NCBI GenBank assembly: GCA_022483015.1
Contig: JAKVOB010000001.1
Location: forward strand, 868,001-932,000
DNA from: Atopobiaceae bacterium
GTDB taxonomy: Bacteria; Actinomycetota; Coriobacteriia; Coriobacteriales; Atopobiaceae
Length of the DNA stretch: 64,000 nt
Direction: 5' to 3'
Part shown: positions 17,057 to 28,577 of the stretch, piece by piece
How positions within the stretch are numbered: position 1 is the stretch's first letter
Layout of the letters: every line of letters begins with the position of its first letter
Program-made: the position numbers and the translations under genes
The notes under the pieces: model-generated
What the model saw: the letters and a program-made list of their open reading frames with translations, nothing else
Databases searched by the model: none
What the model was told of the DNA's origin: nothing

Positions 17057-18073
17057 CTAGTGGCTTCTCGCGACAGCTACCGTGCTGCGTTCGATGAGCT
17101 TTCCGGGGACCAGTATGCTTAGCGGCTCGTGTGCTCCGGACTTGGGGCCGATGACCTTCTCGAAGGCGAGACGGCCTACCTGGTGGTTGTCAAAGCGAAC
17201 TGTGGTGAGGCTCACGTGAGGGACGATTCCGCCCAATGCGTCATCGACCCCGACGACGCTCACGTCTTCGGGGACACGCTTGCCGGCATCGCGAAGCGCC
17301 GCCATGGCCCCATAGGCCATGGCATCGTTCGAGGCGTATATGGCCGTGCATGAGGGATCCCTCGCAAGGGCCGCCCCCGCCTCATAGCCGCTGTCGGCAG
17401 ACCAATCGCCCCGACGAATCTCCGGTGCGCCGATGCCTGCCTCCGCGAGTGCGTCGTACCAACCCTCCTCGCGCATGGAGCCCGAGATGGACAATGCTGG
17501 CCCTGCGATGTGGTGGACCGTCCTGTGACCGTGCTCGAGGAGGTAGCTCACGATCATCTCCGAGCAGCCATGCTGGTCGTTGTCTACCGTCGGGCATGAG
17601 GGATGCTCGATCATCGTGAGGATGACGGTCGAGAGTGCAGGAAGTGGCTGGAAGGTGCGGAAGTCCTCGACCATGCGGTTGAGGTTGAAGATCATGCCGT
17701 CGACGGGAAGGGCACTCATGCGTCTGGTGGCCTCGGCCAGGGTCTGCGGCTTGTCCTTGTCCATCTCTATGAGGGTGATGGCATAACGCCTCTCCTGGGC
17801 TGCAGCGGTGATGCCGGCCAGACGGTCGAGGTTGCCCGTGCTCCTGATGTCAAACATCACGAGCCCTATCGAACGGTAGCTGCCCGTCTTGAGGGAGCGG
17901 CCGGCGAAGCTCGGACGATAGCCGATCTCATCCATGACGTCACGGACTCGTTCGGCCGTGTCGGGACGTACGGCCGAGGAGCCGTTCACGACACGTGATA
18001 CGGTCTGGGTCGAGACGCCGGCCGCGTGGGCGACGTCTGCCATCGAAGCCGAGCGTGTGCCGTTGTTCCCCAT
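17057..18073 (-). CDS. LacI family transcriptional regulator
   Basis: A 338-residue LacI/GalR repressor. The DNA-binding domain is at the N-terminus (SMADVAHAAGVSTQTVSRVVNG, residues 10-31) with the hinge helix near residue 55; the rest is a periplasmic-binding-like sensor with the usual AIYASNDAMAYGAMAALRDAG and VSVVGVDD stretches. GAGGGGA precedes the ATG at 18073. It is divergent from lacF-lacE-lacG, and three matching palindromes lie in the gap, so it most likely represses the lactose PTS operon. A related palindrome before galM hints that it also governs the Leloir genes. Confidence 0.9.
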   Translation of the reverse strand: MGNNGTRSASMADVAHAAGVSTQTVSRVVNGSSAVRPDTAERVRDVMDEIGYRPSFAGRSLKTGSYRSIGLVMFDIRSTGNLDRLAGITAAAQERRYAITLIEMDKDKPQTLAEATRRMSALPVDGMIFNLNRMVEDFRTFQPLPALSTVILTMIEHPSCPTVDNDQHGCSEMIVSYLLEHGHRTVHHIAGPALSISGSMREEGWYDALAEAGIGAPEIRRGDWSADSGYEAGAALARDPSCTAIYASNDAMAYGAMAALRDAGKRVPEDVSVVGVDDALGGIVPHVSLTTVRFDNHQVGRLAFEKVIGPKSGAHEPLSILVPGKLIERSTVAVARSH

Positions 18074-18147
18074 CGTGTCCCCTCGCTGTCAGTGGTGCGT
18101 CACTCGGTTGGCCCGCTCATGACATATGCATATCCGACCTGTCAGCA

Positions 18148-18161
18148 TGATAACGTAAACA
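18148..18161. promoter_or_regulatory. LacI-type operator 1
   Basis: TGATAACGTAAACA fits the palindrome TGnTAnCGTnAACA shared by three sites in this 347-bp divergent gap. It is the copy closest to the regulator gene and may mediate autoregulation. Confidence 0.6.
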
Positions 18162-18269
18162 CGCATGATGATGGCCCCATGCCGGAACGTGTCGAGCTGG
18201 CCGTTGGGGGCTCGTTTGCTACCGTTCGCCACCATCTTCGGGCTGTCACATACTGTCTTCCCCCATTCA

Positions 18270-18283
18270 TGGTAACGTAAACA
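18270..18283. promoter_or_regulatory. LacI-type operator 2
   Basis: TGGTAACGTAAACA is the second copy of the TGnTAnCGTnAACA palindrome, on the lacF side of the gap and 24 bp (about two helical turns) from operator 3. Confidence 0.6.
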
Positions 18284-18293
18284 TCGTCAAGGA

Positions 18294-18307
18294 TGTTAGC
18301 GTTAACA
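18294..18307. promoter_or_regulatory. LacI-type operator 3
   Basis: TGTTAGCGTTAACA is the most symmetric copy, one mismatch from a perfect 14-bp palindrome. It lies about 115 bp upstream of lacF. Confidence 0.6.
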
Positions 18308-18420
18308 TTCACTGTGTGGGAACAGGAACATGCTCGGTGAAGCGCCCATCCTTGCCCCCTCTTTGGCATTGCGACCGGGAATCGCAATGCCATGCAGAAG
18401 ACCATGATTGGAGACATGTC

Positions 18421-18726
18421 ATGACGAAGGAAGAGATCCAGCAGGTCAGCTTCGAGATCGTCGCCTACTCAGGCGACGCGCGCACGAAGCTCCTCCAGGC
18501 GGTCAAGAAGGCCAAGACCCATGAGTTCGACGAGTCGGCCAAGCTCATCGACGCGGCCCAGGAGTGCATCAACGAGGCCCATAAGTCGCAGACCACCCTG
18601 CTCCAGCAGGAGGCGGCTGGCGAGAACAACGAGATCGGCTTCATTACGGTCCACGCCCAGGACCATCTCATGACCACGATGATGCTTCGCGACATCGTGG
18701 ACACGCTCGTGGACGTGTACCGCTAG
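18421..18726 (+). CDS. lacF: Lactose-specific PTS EIIA component
   Basis: A 101-residue helical EIIA of the lactose/cellobiose family; these work as trimers in the cytoplasm and pass phosphate to EIIB. The active His is in ITVHAQDHLMTTMM near residue 78-82. I use the ATG at 18421, with GGAGA six bases upstream, in preference to an earlier in-frame codon. It is first in lacF-lacE-lacG, 73 bp before lacE. Length is typical (about 105). Confidence 0.92.
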   Translation: MTKEEIQQVSFEIVAYSGDARTKLLQAVKKAKTHEFDESAKLIDAAQECINEAHKSQTTLLQQEAAGENNEIGFITVHAQDHLMTTMMLRDIVDTLVDVYR

Positions 18727-18799
18727 GTAGCATCAGTAGCAAGACACCCGGCCGGGATAGGGCCCGACCGGGCATACGCAACTCCGGAAGGGGAGTCAC

Positions 18800-21983
<3,184 letters not shown>

Positions 21984-21988
21984 TAACA

Positions 21989-22001
21989 TGTTAATATAAC
22001 A
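21989..22001. promoter_or_regulatory. Candidate LacI-type operator upstream of galM
   Basis: TGTTAATATAACA, just past the lacG stop, is a perfect palindrome around a central T and shares the TGTTA/TAACA half-sites of the operators before lacF, though with a shorter centre. It may tie galMKT to the same repressor. Confidence 0.4.
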
Positions 22002-22023
22002 ACCATACGGTCAGGGTCGGTAG

Positions 22024-22081
22024 GTCCGCGTGCGGTCGACATAGCTAAGATTGTCTCGACTATGGAGGACCGCACGCGGAC
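22024..22081 (+). terminator. Long stem-loop just upstream of galM
   Basis: A perfect 14-bp stem (GTCCGCGTGCGGTC and GACCGCACGCGGAC) with a 30-nt loop ends 3 bp before the galM ribosome site. It has no U tract. It could be an intercistronic stability element, an attenuator or a partial terminator after lacG. Confidence 0.45.
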
Positions 22082-22095
22082 AGCAGGAGGTCAGG

Positions 22096-23151
22096 ATGGT
22101 TACTACCGAACACTTTGGTATCACGGAGGATGGGCGCGACTTCTCACTCTTCACCCTGGAGGCGGCCGGGATCACGGCCAAGGTCTCCGACTTCGGGGCG
22201 GTGCTCACCTCCATCCTGGCCCCCGATGCCGCAGGCACGCTGGCCGACTGCGTCCTCGGCTTCGACGACGGTGCGGACTACCTCACCAACAAGGACTTCT
22301 TCGGTGCCCTTGCAGGCCCGATCGCCAACCGCACGGCCGGCGCCGAGCTCGAGCTCGGCGGCAGGACCTATCACCTCGTCAAGAACGAGGGTGAGAACAA
22401 CAACCACACCGACTTCGACCGCGGGCTGCACAAGCAGCTCTGGGACGTCGTCGAGGTGGGGGAGTCCTCCGTCACGTTCGGCATCGACCTTGCGGACGGC
22501 GTCTACGGGCTCCCCGGGAACCGCCGCTTCACGGTGACCTATGAGGTCACGCCAGACGCTCGCGTGCGGGTGCACATCCATGCCACGACGGATGCCGAGA
22601 CCTGCATCAACGCGACGAGCCACACCTACTTCAACATCGCGGGCGCGGGCAAGGGCGTCCATGACGTGCTCGACCAGGAGCTCCAGGTCTGGGGATCGCA
22701 CTTCATCCCGGTCGGCCCGGGCTCCATCCCCACGGGAGAGATTCGTCCCGTCGCGGGCACCCCGTTCGACTTCACCGCGGGCAAGCCCATCGGGCGTGAC
22801 CTCGCTGCCGACGACGAGCAGCTCAAGCTGTGCGGTGGCTACGACCATGCCTTCTGCGTCGATGGCTATGACGGGAAGGGGACCGTGGCGCATGCCCTGC
22901 GCATCTGCGATCCGGCAAGCGGCCGCGTGATGGACGTCTGGACCACCCAGCCCGGTGTCCAGACCTACACCGGCAACTACCTCGGGGGTCTCACGGGCCA
23001 CGACGGCGCGGTCTATGAGCCGCGCGACGGCATCGCCTTCGAGGCCCAGTTCTACGCCGACTCCCCGCACCACGCAGGCTTCCCGCAGGACATCTTCGGG
23101 CCGGAGCAGGACTTCGACTCGGTCATAGAGTTCGCGTTCTCAGTGCAGTAG
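22096..23151 (+). CDS. galM: Aldose 1-epimerase
   Basis: A 351-residue mutarotase that interconverts alpha and beta galactose so that GalK can use it. Recognisable parts are the N-terminal FGAVLTSILAPD, NRTAGAEL, the catalytic-His region ATSHTYFNIAG near residue 177, and the conserved YTGNYLGG with a preceding acidic residue near the end. I choose the ATG at 22096, with AGGAGG five bases upstream; an in-frame ATG 45 bp earlier lies inside the stem-loop. It leads the galM-galK-galT run. Confidence 0.9.
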   Translation: MVTTEHFGITEDGRDFSLFTLEAAGITAKVSDFGAVLTSILAPDAAGTLADCVLGFDDGADYLTNKDFFGALAGPIANRTAGAELELGGRTYHLVKNEGENNNHTDFDRGLHKQLWDVVEVGESSVTFGIDLADGVYGLPGNRRFTVTYEVTPDARVRVHIHATTDAETCINATSHTYFNIAGAGKGVHDVLDQELQVWGSHFIPVGPGSIPTGEIRPVAGTPFDFTAGKPIGRDLAADDEQLKLCGGYDHAFCVDGYDGKGTVAHALRICDPASGRVMDVWTTQPGVQTYTGNYLGGLTGHDGAVYEPRDGIAFEAQFYADSPHHAGFPQDIFGPEQDFDSVIEFAFSVQ

Positions 23152-23195
23152 ACTGAGTCCGATACTTATGCAACCAGTTTTATGAAAGGGACCCC

Positions 23196-24395
23196 ATGAA
23201 GAGCATCGAGGACCGTCGCGCTGCCATCCTGCCTGCCTTCGACGAGCGCTACGGTACTTCCGAGCGCCCGCTCGTGTCCGTGCACGCACCCGCGCGCACG
23301 GAGATCGCAGGGAACCACACCGACCATGAGGGTGGGACCGTAGTGGCAGGTGCGCTCGACCGCTCGATCGAGGGGGTGGCTGCGGCCAACGGGTCGAACG
23401 TGATACGGGTCACCAGCATGGGGTTCGACCCCATCGAGGTCGATCTCTCGTCGCTCGACGCCGATCCTTCCGAGCAGGTCTCAACGGCCTCGCTCGTCCG
23501 GGGCATGGCTCACGAGCTCGCCTCTACGGGGCGCACGCCTGCTGGTTTCGACCTCGTCTGTGAGAGTGACATCCCGGCAGGAGGGGGACTCTCCTCCTCC
23601 GCCGCCTTCGAGTGCATGACAGGCCGTGCCATGGAGCTCCTCTGGCCCGGACGCGACGTTGAGGCCATCGAGCTCGCGCAGATGGCGCAGCGTGCCGAGA
23701 ACGACTACTTCGGCAAGCCCTGCGGCCTCATGGACCAGCTCTCGGTCGCGCTGGGCGGCATAGCCCACATGGGCTTCTCGGATCCCGCGGTGCCCGCCTT
23801 CGAGCGCCTCGACTTCGACTTCGAGGCCGCGGGCTATGCCATCTGCCTCGTCGACGTGGGCTGCGACCACAGCCAGTTCACGGACGAGTACGCTGCGGTC
23901 CCGCAGGAGATGCATGCCGTCGCACAGGCCTTGGGTGCCGAGCGCCTGGGGGACGTGGAGAAGGCCAGCTTCGAGTCGCAGATTCCTGTGCTCCGTGAGC
24001 GTCTCGGGGACCGGGCGGTGCTTCGTGCCCTCCACTACTGGCGCGAGGACGAGCTCGTCTCCGCCCGCTGGGACGCCCTGGTGGCCGGCGACATGCCTGC
24101 CTTCCTTGCGGCCACGCGTGCGTCCGGTGCGAGCAGCGCCATGTTTCTGCAGAACGTCGCTTGCGGCGACACCTATCAGCCTGCGATGGTCGCGCTCGCC
24201 TTGGCCGAGGACGTCCTGGACGGCCGTGGTGCCGCGCGCATCCATGGCGGCGGCTTCGGTGGCTCCATCCAGGTGTTCGTGCCGCTCGACCTCGTCGGTC
24301 GCTTCTCGGAGGCCATGGACGGGTGGCTGGGCGATGGCGCCTGCGCCCGCTACGCCATCTCCCCTGAGGGGGCATCCTCGTCATGGCTTCGATAG
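23196..24395 (+). CDS. galK: Galactokinase
   Basis: A 399-residue GHMP kinase that phosphorylates galactose on C1, the first committed Leloir step. The galactokinase signature reads TEIAGNHTDHEGG (about 32-44; the usual GRVNLIGEHTDY is modified), the ATP loop is GGGLSSSAAFE near 130, and the third GHMP motif is IHGGGFGGSIQVF near 349. AAAGGGACC precedes the ATG. The end overlaps the galT start by 13 bp, so translation is coupled. No UDP-galactose 4-epimerase is seen in this window. Confidence 0.92.
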   Translation: MKSIEDRRAAILPAFDERYGTSERPLVSVHAPARTEIAGNHTDHEGGTVVAGALDRSIEGVAAANGSNVIRVTSMGFDPIEVDLSSLDADPSEQVSTASLVRGMAHELASTGRTPAGFDLVCESDIPAGGGLSSSAAFECMTGRAMELLWPGRDVEAIELAQMAQRAENDYFGKPCGLMDQLSVALGGIAHMGFSDPAVPAFERLDFDFEAAGYAICLVDVGCDHSQFTDEYAAVPQEMHAVAQALGAERLGDVEKASFESQIPVLRERLGDRAVLRALHYWREDELVSARWDALVAGDMPAFLAATRASGASSAMFLQNVACGDTYQPAMVALALAEDVLDGRGAARIHGGGFGGSIQVFVPLDLVGRFSEAMDGWLGDGACARYAISPEGASSSWLR

Positions 24396-25918
24396 ACCTG
24401 GCGCGGACCATTTCCTTACTTGTGGACTACACGGTCGCGAACGGCCTCGTCGAGGAGGGGGACCGACTCTGGGCGTACAACCAGGTCCTCGAGGTCGTGG
24501 GGTCCATGGGGCCGGGTCCCGACGTCTCGCACATGGACTTCTCGTCGGCCTTCGACCTCGATGCCACGCTTGCATGCCTGTCTGACGTCGCCGTCACGAA
24601 CGGTCGCTACGAGGATACCGCCTCCGGACGCGACCGTGCCTCCATGGCCATCATGGGTCGGCTGATGCCACGCCCCTCCGAGGTCGACGCCACCTTCGAG
24701 CGGCTTCGCGCCGTCTCCCCCAAGGATGCGACCGACTGGTTCTATCGGCTCTCGTGTGACGTGGGTTACGTCCGTCGCTCGGCCATCGCCAGGAACGTCG
24801 CCTGGTCCACGCCGACGCAGTGGGGCGACCTCGAGATCACGATAAACCTCTCCAAGCCCGAGAAGGACCCACGCGACATCGCGGCCGCCGGTGCGGCGCA
24901 TGACACGGGCGAGGCCTATCCGGCCTGCCAGCTCTGCATGACCAACGAGGGGTACGCCGGTCGAGCCGCGGCCGCCCCGGGAGGGTCCCATCCCGCCCGC
25001 CAGAACCTGAGGATCGTTCCCATCGAGCTCGGCGGTGAGCGGTGGGGCCTCCAGTACAGCCCCTATGCCTATTTCGCAGAGCACTGCATCGCGATGAGCC
25101 CCATCCATCGTCCGATGCATGTGGACGAGGGGAACCTCTCGCGCCTGCTCGACTTCGTCGACCTCTTCCCACGGTACTTCGTAGGCTCGAACGCCGACCT
25201 CCCCATCGTGGGCGGCTCGATCCTGTCGCATGACCACTTCCAGGGAGGTCTCCACACCTTCCCGATGATGCGGGCGCCCGAGGTCCGTCGCGTGCGCCTC
25301 GAGGGCTTCGATGACGTCGGCTGCCATGAGGTCAAGTGGCCGTTGAGCGTCCTCAGGGTCTCGGGGACGGACCGGTCCCGCGTGCTCGCCGCCGCGACGC
25401 ATGTGATCGATGCCTGGCGTGGCTACTCCGACCCTTCGGCCGGCATCGTCGCCGCGACTGGCGAGACCCGTCATAACACGGTGACGCCCATCGTCTGGCG
25501 GCGCGGTGACGAGTATGTCATCGACCTTGCTCTGAGGTGCAACGTGACCACGCCCGACCACCCGCTGGGGACGTTCCATCCGCACGAGCAGTGGCATCAC
25601 ATCAAGAGGGAGAACATTGGCCTCATCGAGGTCATGGGCCTGGCCATCCTACCTGGAAGGCTCCAGGCCGAGCTCGCGGCCGTACGCTCCCATCTGCTCG
25701 ACGGCACCTCGCTCGAGGACGATCCGCTCGCTGCGGCACATGCGACGTGGGCCCACGAGGTCGCCGGACGTCACCCGGACCTTGCCGCAGACGATGCCGA
25801 TGCGACCCTCCGGGACGAGGTCGGCCAGGTCTTCGGTCATGTGCTCGAGGACGCGGGCGTCTTCAAGTGGGACGAGGAGGGCAGGGCTGCGTCGGCCCGC
25901 TTCACGGACGGCCTCTAG
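24383..25918 (+). CDS. galT: UDP-glucose--hexose-1-phosphate uridylyltransferase, class II
   Basis: A 511-residue GalT of the Gram-positive (class II) type, larger than and unlike E. coli GalT. It exchanges UMP between UDP-glucose and galactose 1-phosphate. Typical stretches are SLLVDYTVANGL at the N-terminus, CQLCMTNEGYAGR, MSPIHRPMHVD, and SHDHFQGGLHTFPM (about residue 283), with the active-site His in that last motif. Its first codons lie inside galK. It ends the operon and is followed by a strong hairpin. The class II form fits a lineage near Firmicutes and Coriobacteriia. Confidence 0.92.
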   Translation: MASIDLARTISLLVDYTVANGLVEEGDRLWAYNQVLEVVGSMGPGPDVSHMDFSSAFDLDATLACLSDVAVTNGRYEDTASGRDRASMAIMGRLMPRPSEVDATFERLRAVSPKDATDWFYRLSCDVGYVRRSAIARNVAWSTPTQWGDLEITINLSKPEKDPRDIAAAGAAHDTGEAYPACQLCMTNEGYAGRAAAAPGGSHPARQNLRIVPIELGGERWGLQYSPYAYFAEHCIAMSPIHRPMHVDEGNLSRLLDFVDLFPRYFVGSNADLPIVGGSILSHDHFQGGLHTFPMMRAPEVRRVRLEGFDDVGCHEVKWPLSVLRVSGTDRSRVLAAATHVIDAWRGYSDPSAGIVAATGETRHNTVTPIVWRRGDEYVIDLALRCNVTTPDHPLGTFHPHEQWHHIKRENIGLIEVMGLAILPGRLQAELAAVRSHLLDGTSLEDDPLAAAHATWAHEVAGRHPDLAADDADATLRDEVGQVFGHVLEDAGVFKWDEEGRAASARFTDGL

Positions 25919-25940
25919 CCTCGCCACATACATACGCTCG

Positions 25941-25978
25941 AGAAGCCCCCTGATCCACGCCTGGCCAGGGGGCTTCTT
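25941..25978 (+). terminator. Rho-independent terminator after galT
   Basis: A perfect 12-bp stem AGAAGCCCCCTG / CAGGGGGCTTCT with a 13-nt loop starts 22 bp after galT. It closes the lac/gal transcript. Confidence 0.8.
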
Positions 25979-26359
25979 GCCGAGTAGGGCGAGGACCGCC
26001 CGAGCAGGGGTCTGGCACAGGGCGAACGGGGCTGTTCCCAACAACCGTTCACCGGCTTTTTGGAAACATTTCGTCCCCAATCTCGATTTCCCCACAGGTC
26101 CTTGAAATCTAATACCAGTTTGGTTCGAGGTTCATACCACCGCAGGGTACGGGCCGAGCATATGTTTTTGTTCCTTCGAGGACATGTCAGATTCTTTCGT
26201 TCTGAATTCCTGATTGTGAATAGCTGGAAACCACCAGGTAAAACGGTTTTCTAACCGGCGAACGGTCGCTATTATCGGGTGTGTGGTCAGTGAGGCCGCT
26301 CGTTTTGACGCTTCTTGACCGGCCTTTTGCAACTGGTAAACTGTGCATTGACTGATTAC

Positions 26360-26373
26360 CTGGTTACTACCAG
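26360..26373. promoter_or_regulatory. GntR/UTRA-type operator upstream of the Aga-type PTS operon
   Basis: CTGGTTACTACCAG has the CTGGT-N4-ACCAG form known for amino-sugar GntR regulators (NagR/DasR type). A further half-site, AACTGGTAAACTG, is at 26331-26343. The whole 25979-26438 gap is AT-rich and has scattered ACCAG/CTGGT words; I see no other gene and no convincing -35/-10 pair. The regulator is probably the GntR protein encoded at 29820. Confidence 0.5.
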
Positions 26374-26438
26374 TTGCATCCGTGGTATGAACCAGACAGA
26401 TTCAAGTCGGTATCCAGAGAGAGACGAGAGGAACAACC

Positions 26439-26873
26439 ATGGTAGGAGTCGTCCTAACAGGTCACGGCAAGTTCGCACCAGGTCTGGCAAGCGCCCTCGA
26501 GATGGTCGCCGGTCCACAGTCGAGCTTCTCCGTCGTTCCCTTTGACGAGTCGGCAGCGGGCGAGTACGCTTCCGTCCTCCGCGACGCGATTGGCGAGCTC
26601 GTGCAGCATAACGATGGCGTGCTCGTGTACGTCGACCTCCTGGGAGGGACCCCCTTCAACCAGGCGATGCTCGACGCCGCATCCATCCCGCATGTCGAGG
26701 TCGTCACCGGCACCAACCTCCCCATGCTCATCGAGTCCATGCTGACGCGAGGGTCTGACACCACCCTCAACGAGATGGTCGAGACCTCGCTCAAGGTCGG
26801 CAGGGCCGGCATCGATCACAAGACCCTCGAGAACACCTCGCCTGAGGAGAGCTTCGACGAGGGCGGCATCTGA
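26439..26873 (+). CDS. PTS EIIA component, mannose family (AgaF-like)
   Basis: A 144-residue EIIA of the mannose family. The phosphohistidine is in VVLTGHGKFAPGL at residue 9. It passes phosphate to the EIIB at 27219. GAGAGG precedes the ATG. Its stop shares bases with the next start (TGATG), so yajC is translationally coupled to it. It is the first gene of an EIIA-yajC-EIIB-EIIC-EIID operon followed by a GntR regulator, agaS and a deacetylase. That context makes N-acetylgalactosamine or galactosamine the likely substrate. Confidence 0.88.
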   Translation: MVGVVLTGHGKFAPGLASALEMVAGPQSSFSVVPFDESAAGEYASVLRDAIGELVQHNDGVLVYVDLLGGTPFNQAMLDAASIPHVEVVTGTNLPMLIESMLTRGSDTTLNEMVETSLKVGRAGIDHKTLENTSPEESFDEGGI

Positions 26874-27157
26874 TGGACATCGCGCAGAGCATCCTCGGCG
26901 CTTCCATCGCGCTTCTCATCTTCCTGGGGGTCGGCGGCCTCATCTATACCATCTGGAGCCGTGGCAAGGTCAAGCGCCAGAAGGGTTACTACGAGGACAT
27001 CCACAAGAACCTCTCCAACGGTCAGCGCGTCATGTTCTCGGATGGTCTGTTCGGTGTGGTCCAGCGCGTCGGCAAGGAGACGTGCGACGTGAAGGTGAAG
27101 GGCGGCACGGTCATCGAGGTGTCACGCTTCGCCATCCAGGAGATCGTGAAGAAGTAG
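26873..27157 (+). CDS. yajC: YajC-like protein inside a PTS operon
   Basis: A 94-residue protein with one N-terminal membrane helix (ILGASIALLIFLGVGGLIYT, about residues 7-27) followed by a basic stretch and the small beta domain of YajC (NGQRVMFSDGLFGVVQRVG). YajC is an accessory subunit of the Sec translocase. Its start overlaps the EIIA stop by one base and it lies before the EIIB gene, so it is clearly part of this PTS operon. YajC-like genes occur in similar mannose-family PTS operons of streptococci; the reason is not known. It may be a dedicated paralogue and not the housekeeping YajC. Confidence 0.82.
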   Translation: MDIAQSILGASIALLIFLGVGGLIYTIWSRGKVKRQKGYYEDIHKNLSNGQRVMFSDGLFGVVQRVGKETCDVKVKGGTVIEVSRFAIQEIVKK

Positions 27158-27218
27158 CACATGCGGTAACGACTCTTCGGCCGCTCCGACCGAGGACACA
27201 AGAGAGAGAAGGCACTAC

Positions 27219-27701
27219 ATGAGTGAGCCGAACATCCTGCTGACCCGCATCGACAACCGTCTCATCCACGGCCAGGTCGCAACCCAGTGGAACGGATCGC
27301 TGGGAGCCAACCTGATCCTCGTCGCCAACGATGCGGTCGCCACCGACAAGATGCGTCAGGGCCTGATGGACATGGCAGCCCCCACGGGCGTCGCCACGCG
27401 TTACTTCTCGATCGAGAAGACCATCGAGGTCATCCACAAGGCTGCGCCACGGCAGCACATCTTCATCATCTGTGAGACCCCAGAAGATGTGTTGAGGCTC
27501 GTCAAGGGGGGAGTGCCGATCAAGAAGGTCAACATCGGCAACATGCACATGGCTGAGGGCAAGCGGCAGGTCGCCACGTCCGTGGCAGTGAACGACGAGG
27601 ACGTCGCCGCCTTCAAGGAGCTGCAGGGGATGGGGGTGGAGCTTGAGATTCGGCGTGTTCCCAGCATCCCTGCTGAGAACACGAACAAGCTGTTCGACTA
27701 A
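27219..27701 (+). CDS. PTS EIIB component, mannose family (AgaV/AgaB-like)
   Basis: A 160-residue EIIB of the mannose/sorbose family. The phosphorylated His is in TRIDNRLIHGQVATQW near residue 18, the diagnostic motif of the group. The C-terminus ends IPAENTNKLFD, also typical. AGAGAGAAGG precedes the ATG. It takes phosphate from the EIIA and phosphorylates sugar arriving through the EIIC/EIID pair downstream. Confidence 0.9.
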   Translation: MSEPNILLTRIDNRLIHGQVATQWNGSLGANLILVANDAVATDKMRQGLMDMAAPTGVATRYFSIEKTIEVIHKAAPRQHIFIICETPEDVLRLVKGGVPIKKVNIGNMHMAEGKRQVATSVAVNDEDVAAFKELQGMGVELEIRRVPSIPAENTNKLFD

Positions 27702-27776
27702 GGGGGTCGGGCAGCCTTAGGCCGTGGCGGGCCCGCGGGTCCGTCACACAATGCACTTCGAAAGGAGGAAAGGGAG

Positions 27777-28577
27777 ATGGAGTATAGCGTCCTTCAGATA
27801 GCCCTGGTCTTCATCGTCACGTTCATTTGTGCAATCGACCAGTTCAGCTTCCTCGAGTCGCTGTATCAGCCAATTGTGACCGGCATGGTCATTGGCCTCA
27901 TCTTGGGAGATGTCCAGACCGGCCTCATCGTCGGTGGCACCTACCAGCTGATGACCATCGGCAACATGCCTGTCGGAGGTGCCCAGCCGCCCAACGCGGT
28001 GATCGGTGGCATCATGGCTGCTGTCCTGGCCATCGCGAGCGGGCTCGAGCCCACCGCGGCAGTTGCGACGGCAATCCCGTTCTCACTGCTCGGTCAGTAC
28101 GGCGTCACCCTGATCTTCACGATCATGTCGCCGCTCATGACCACGGCTGACAACTATGCGCACGAGGCCAACACCAAGGGCATCGAGCGTCTGAACTACC
28201 TGGCCATGGCTGCACTCGGCCTGATCTTCGGCGTCGTCGTCACCCTGTTCTTCATCGGTGGCGCCACGTTCGGCAAGACCGTCGCTGCCATGATCCCGAC
28301 CTGGCTCTCCGGAGGCCTCTCCGCAGCTGGTGGCATGATGCGCTTCGTCGGCTTCGCCATCCTGCTCAAGGTCATGGTTTCCACCGAGATGTGGGGCTTC
28401 TACTTCATGGGCTTCGCCATGGCGAACATCGTCGTCGCCAACGATTCCCTCTCGAGCCCTGCACTGATCATCCTGGCGCTCATCGGCTTTGCCCTGGCCT
28501 TCTGGGACTACCAGATCCAGACCAAGTTCAAGACCGCTGGCCCTGCTATTGCTGGAGGTGAGGAAGATGGCATCTGA
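27777..28577 (+). CDS. PTS EIIC component, mannose family (AgaW/AgaC-like)
   Basis: A 266-residue membrane protein with several hydrophobic segments and the family stretch GLILGDVQTGLIVGGTYQLM (about residues 40-60) plus IGNMPVGGAQPPNAVIGG. With EIID it forms the sugar channel. An extended purine-rich ribosome site (AAAGGAGG, then GGGAG) precedes the ATG. The end overlaps the EIID start by 11 bp. Confidence 0.9.
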   Translation: MEYSVLQIALVFIVTFICAIDQFSFLESLYQPIVTGMVIGLILGDVQTGLIVGGTYQLMTIGNMPVGGAQPPNAVIGGIMAAVLAIASGLEPTAAVATAIPFSLLGQYGVTLIFTIMSPLMTTADNYAHEANTKGIERLNYLAMAALGLIFGVVVTLFFIGGATFGKTVAAMIPTWLSGGLSAAGGMMRFVGFAILLKVMVSTEMWGFYFMGFAMANIVVANDSLSSPALIILALIGFALAFWDYQIQTKFKTAGPAIAGGEEDGI

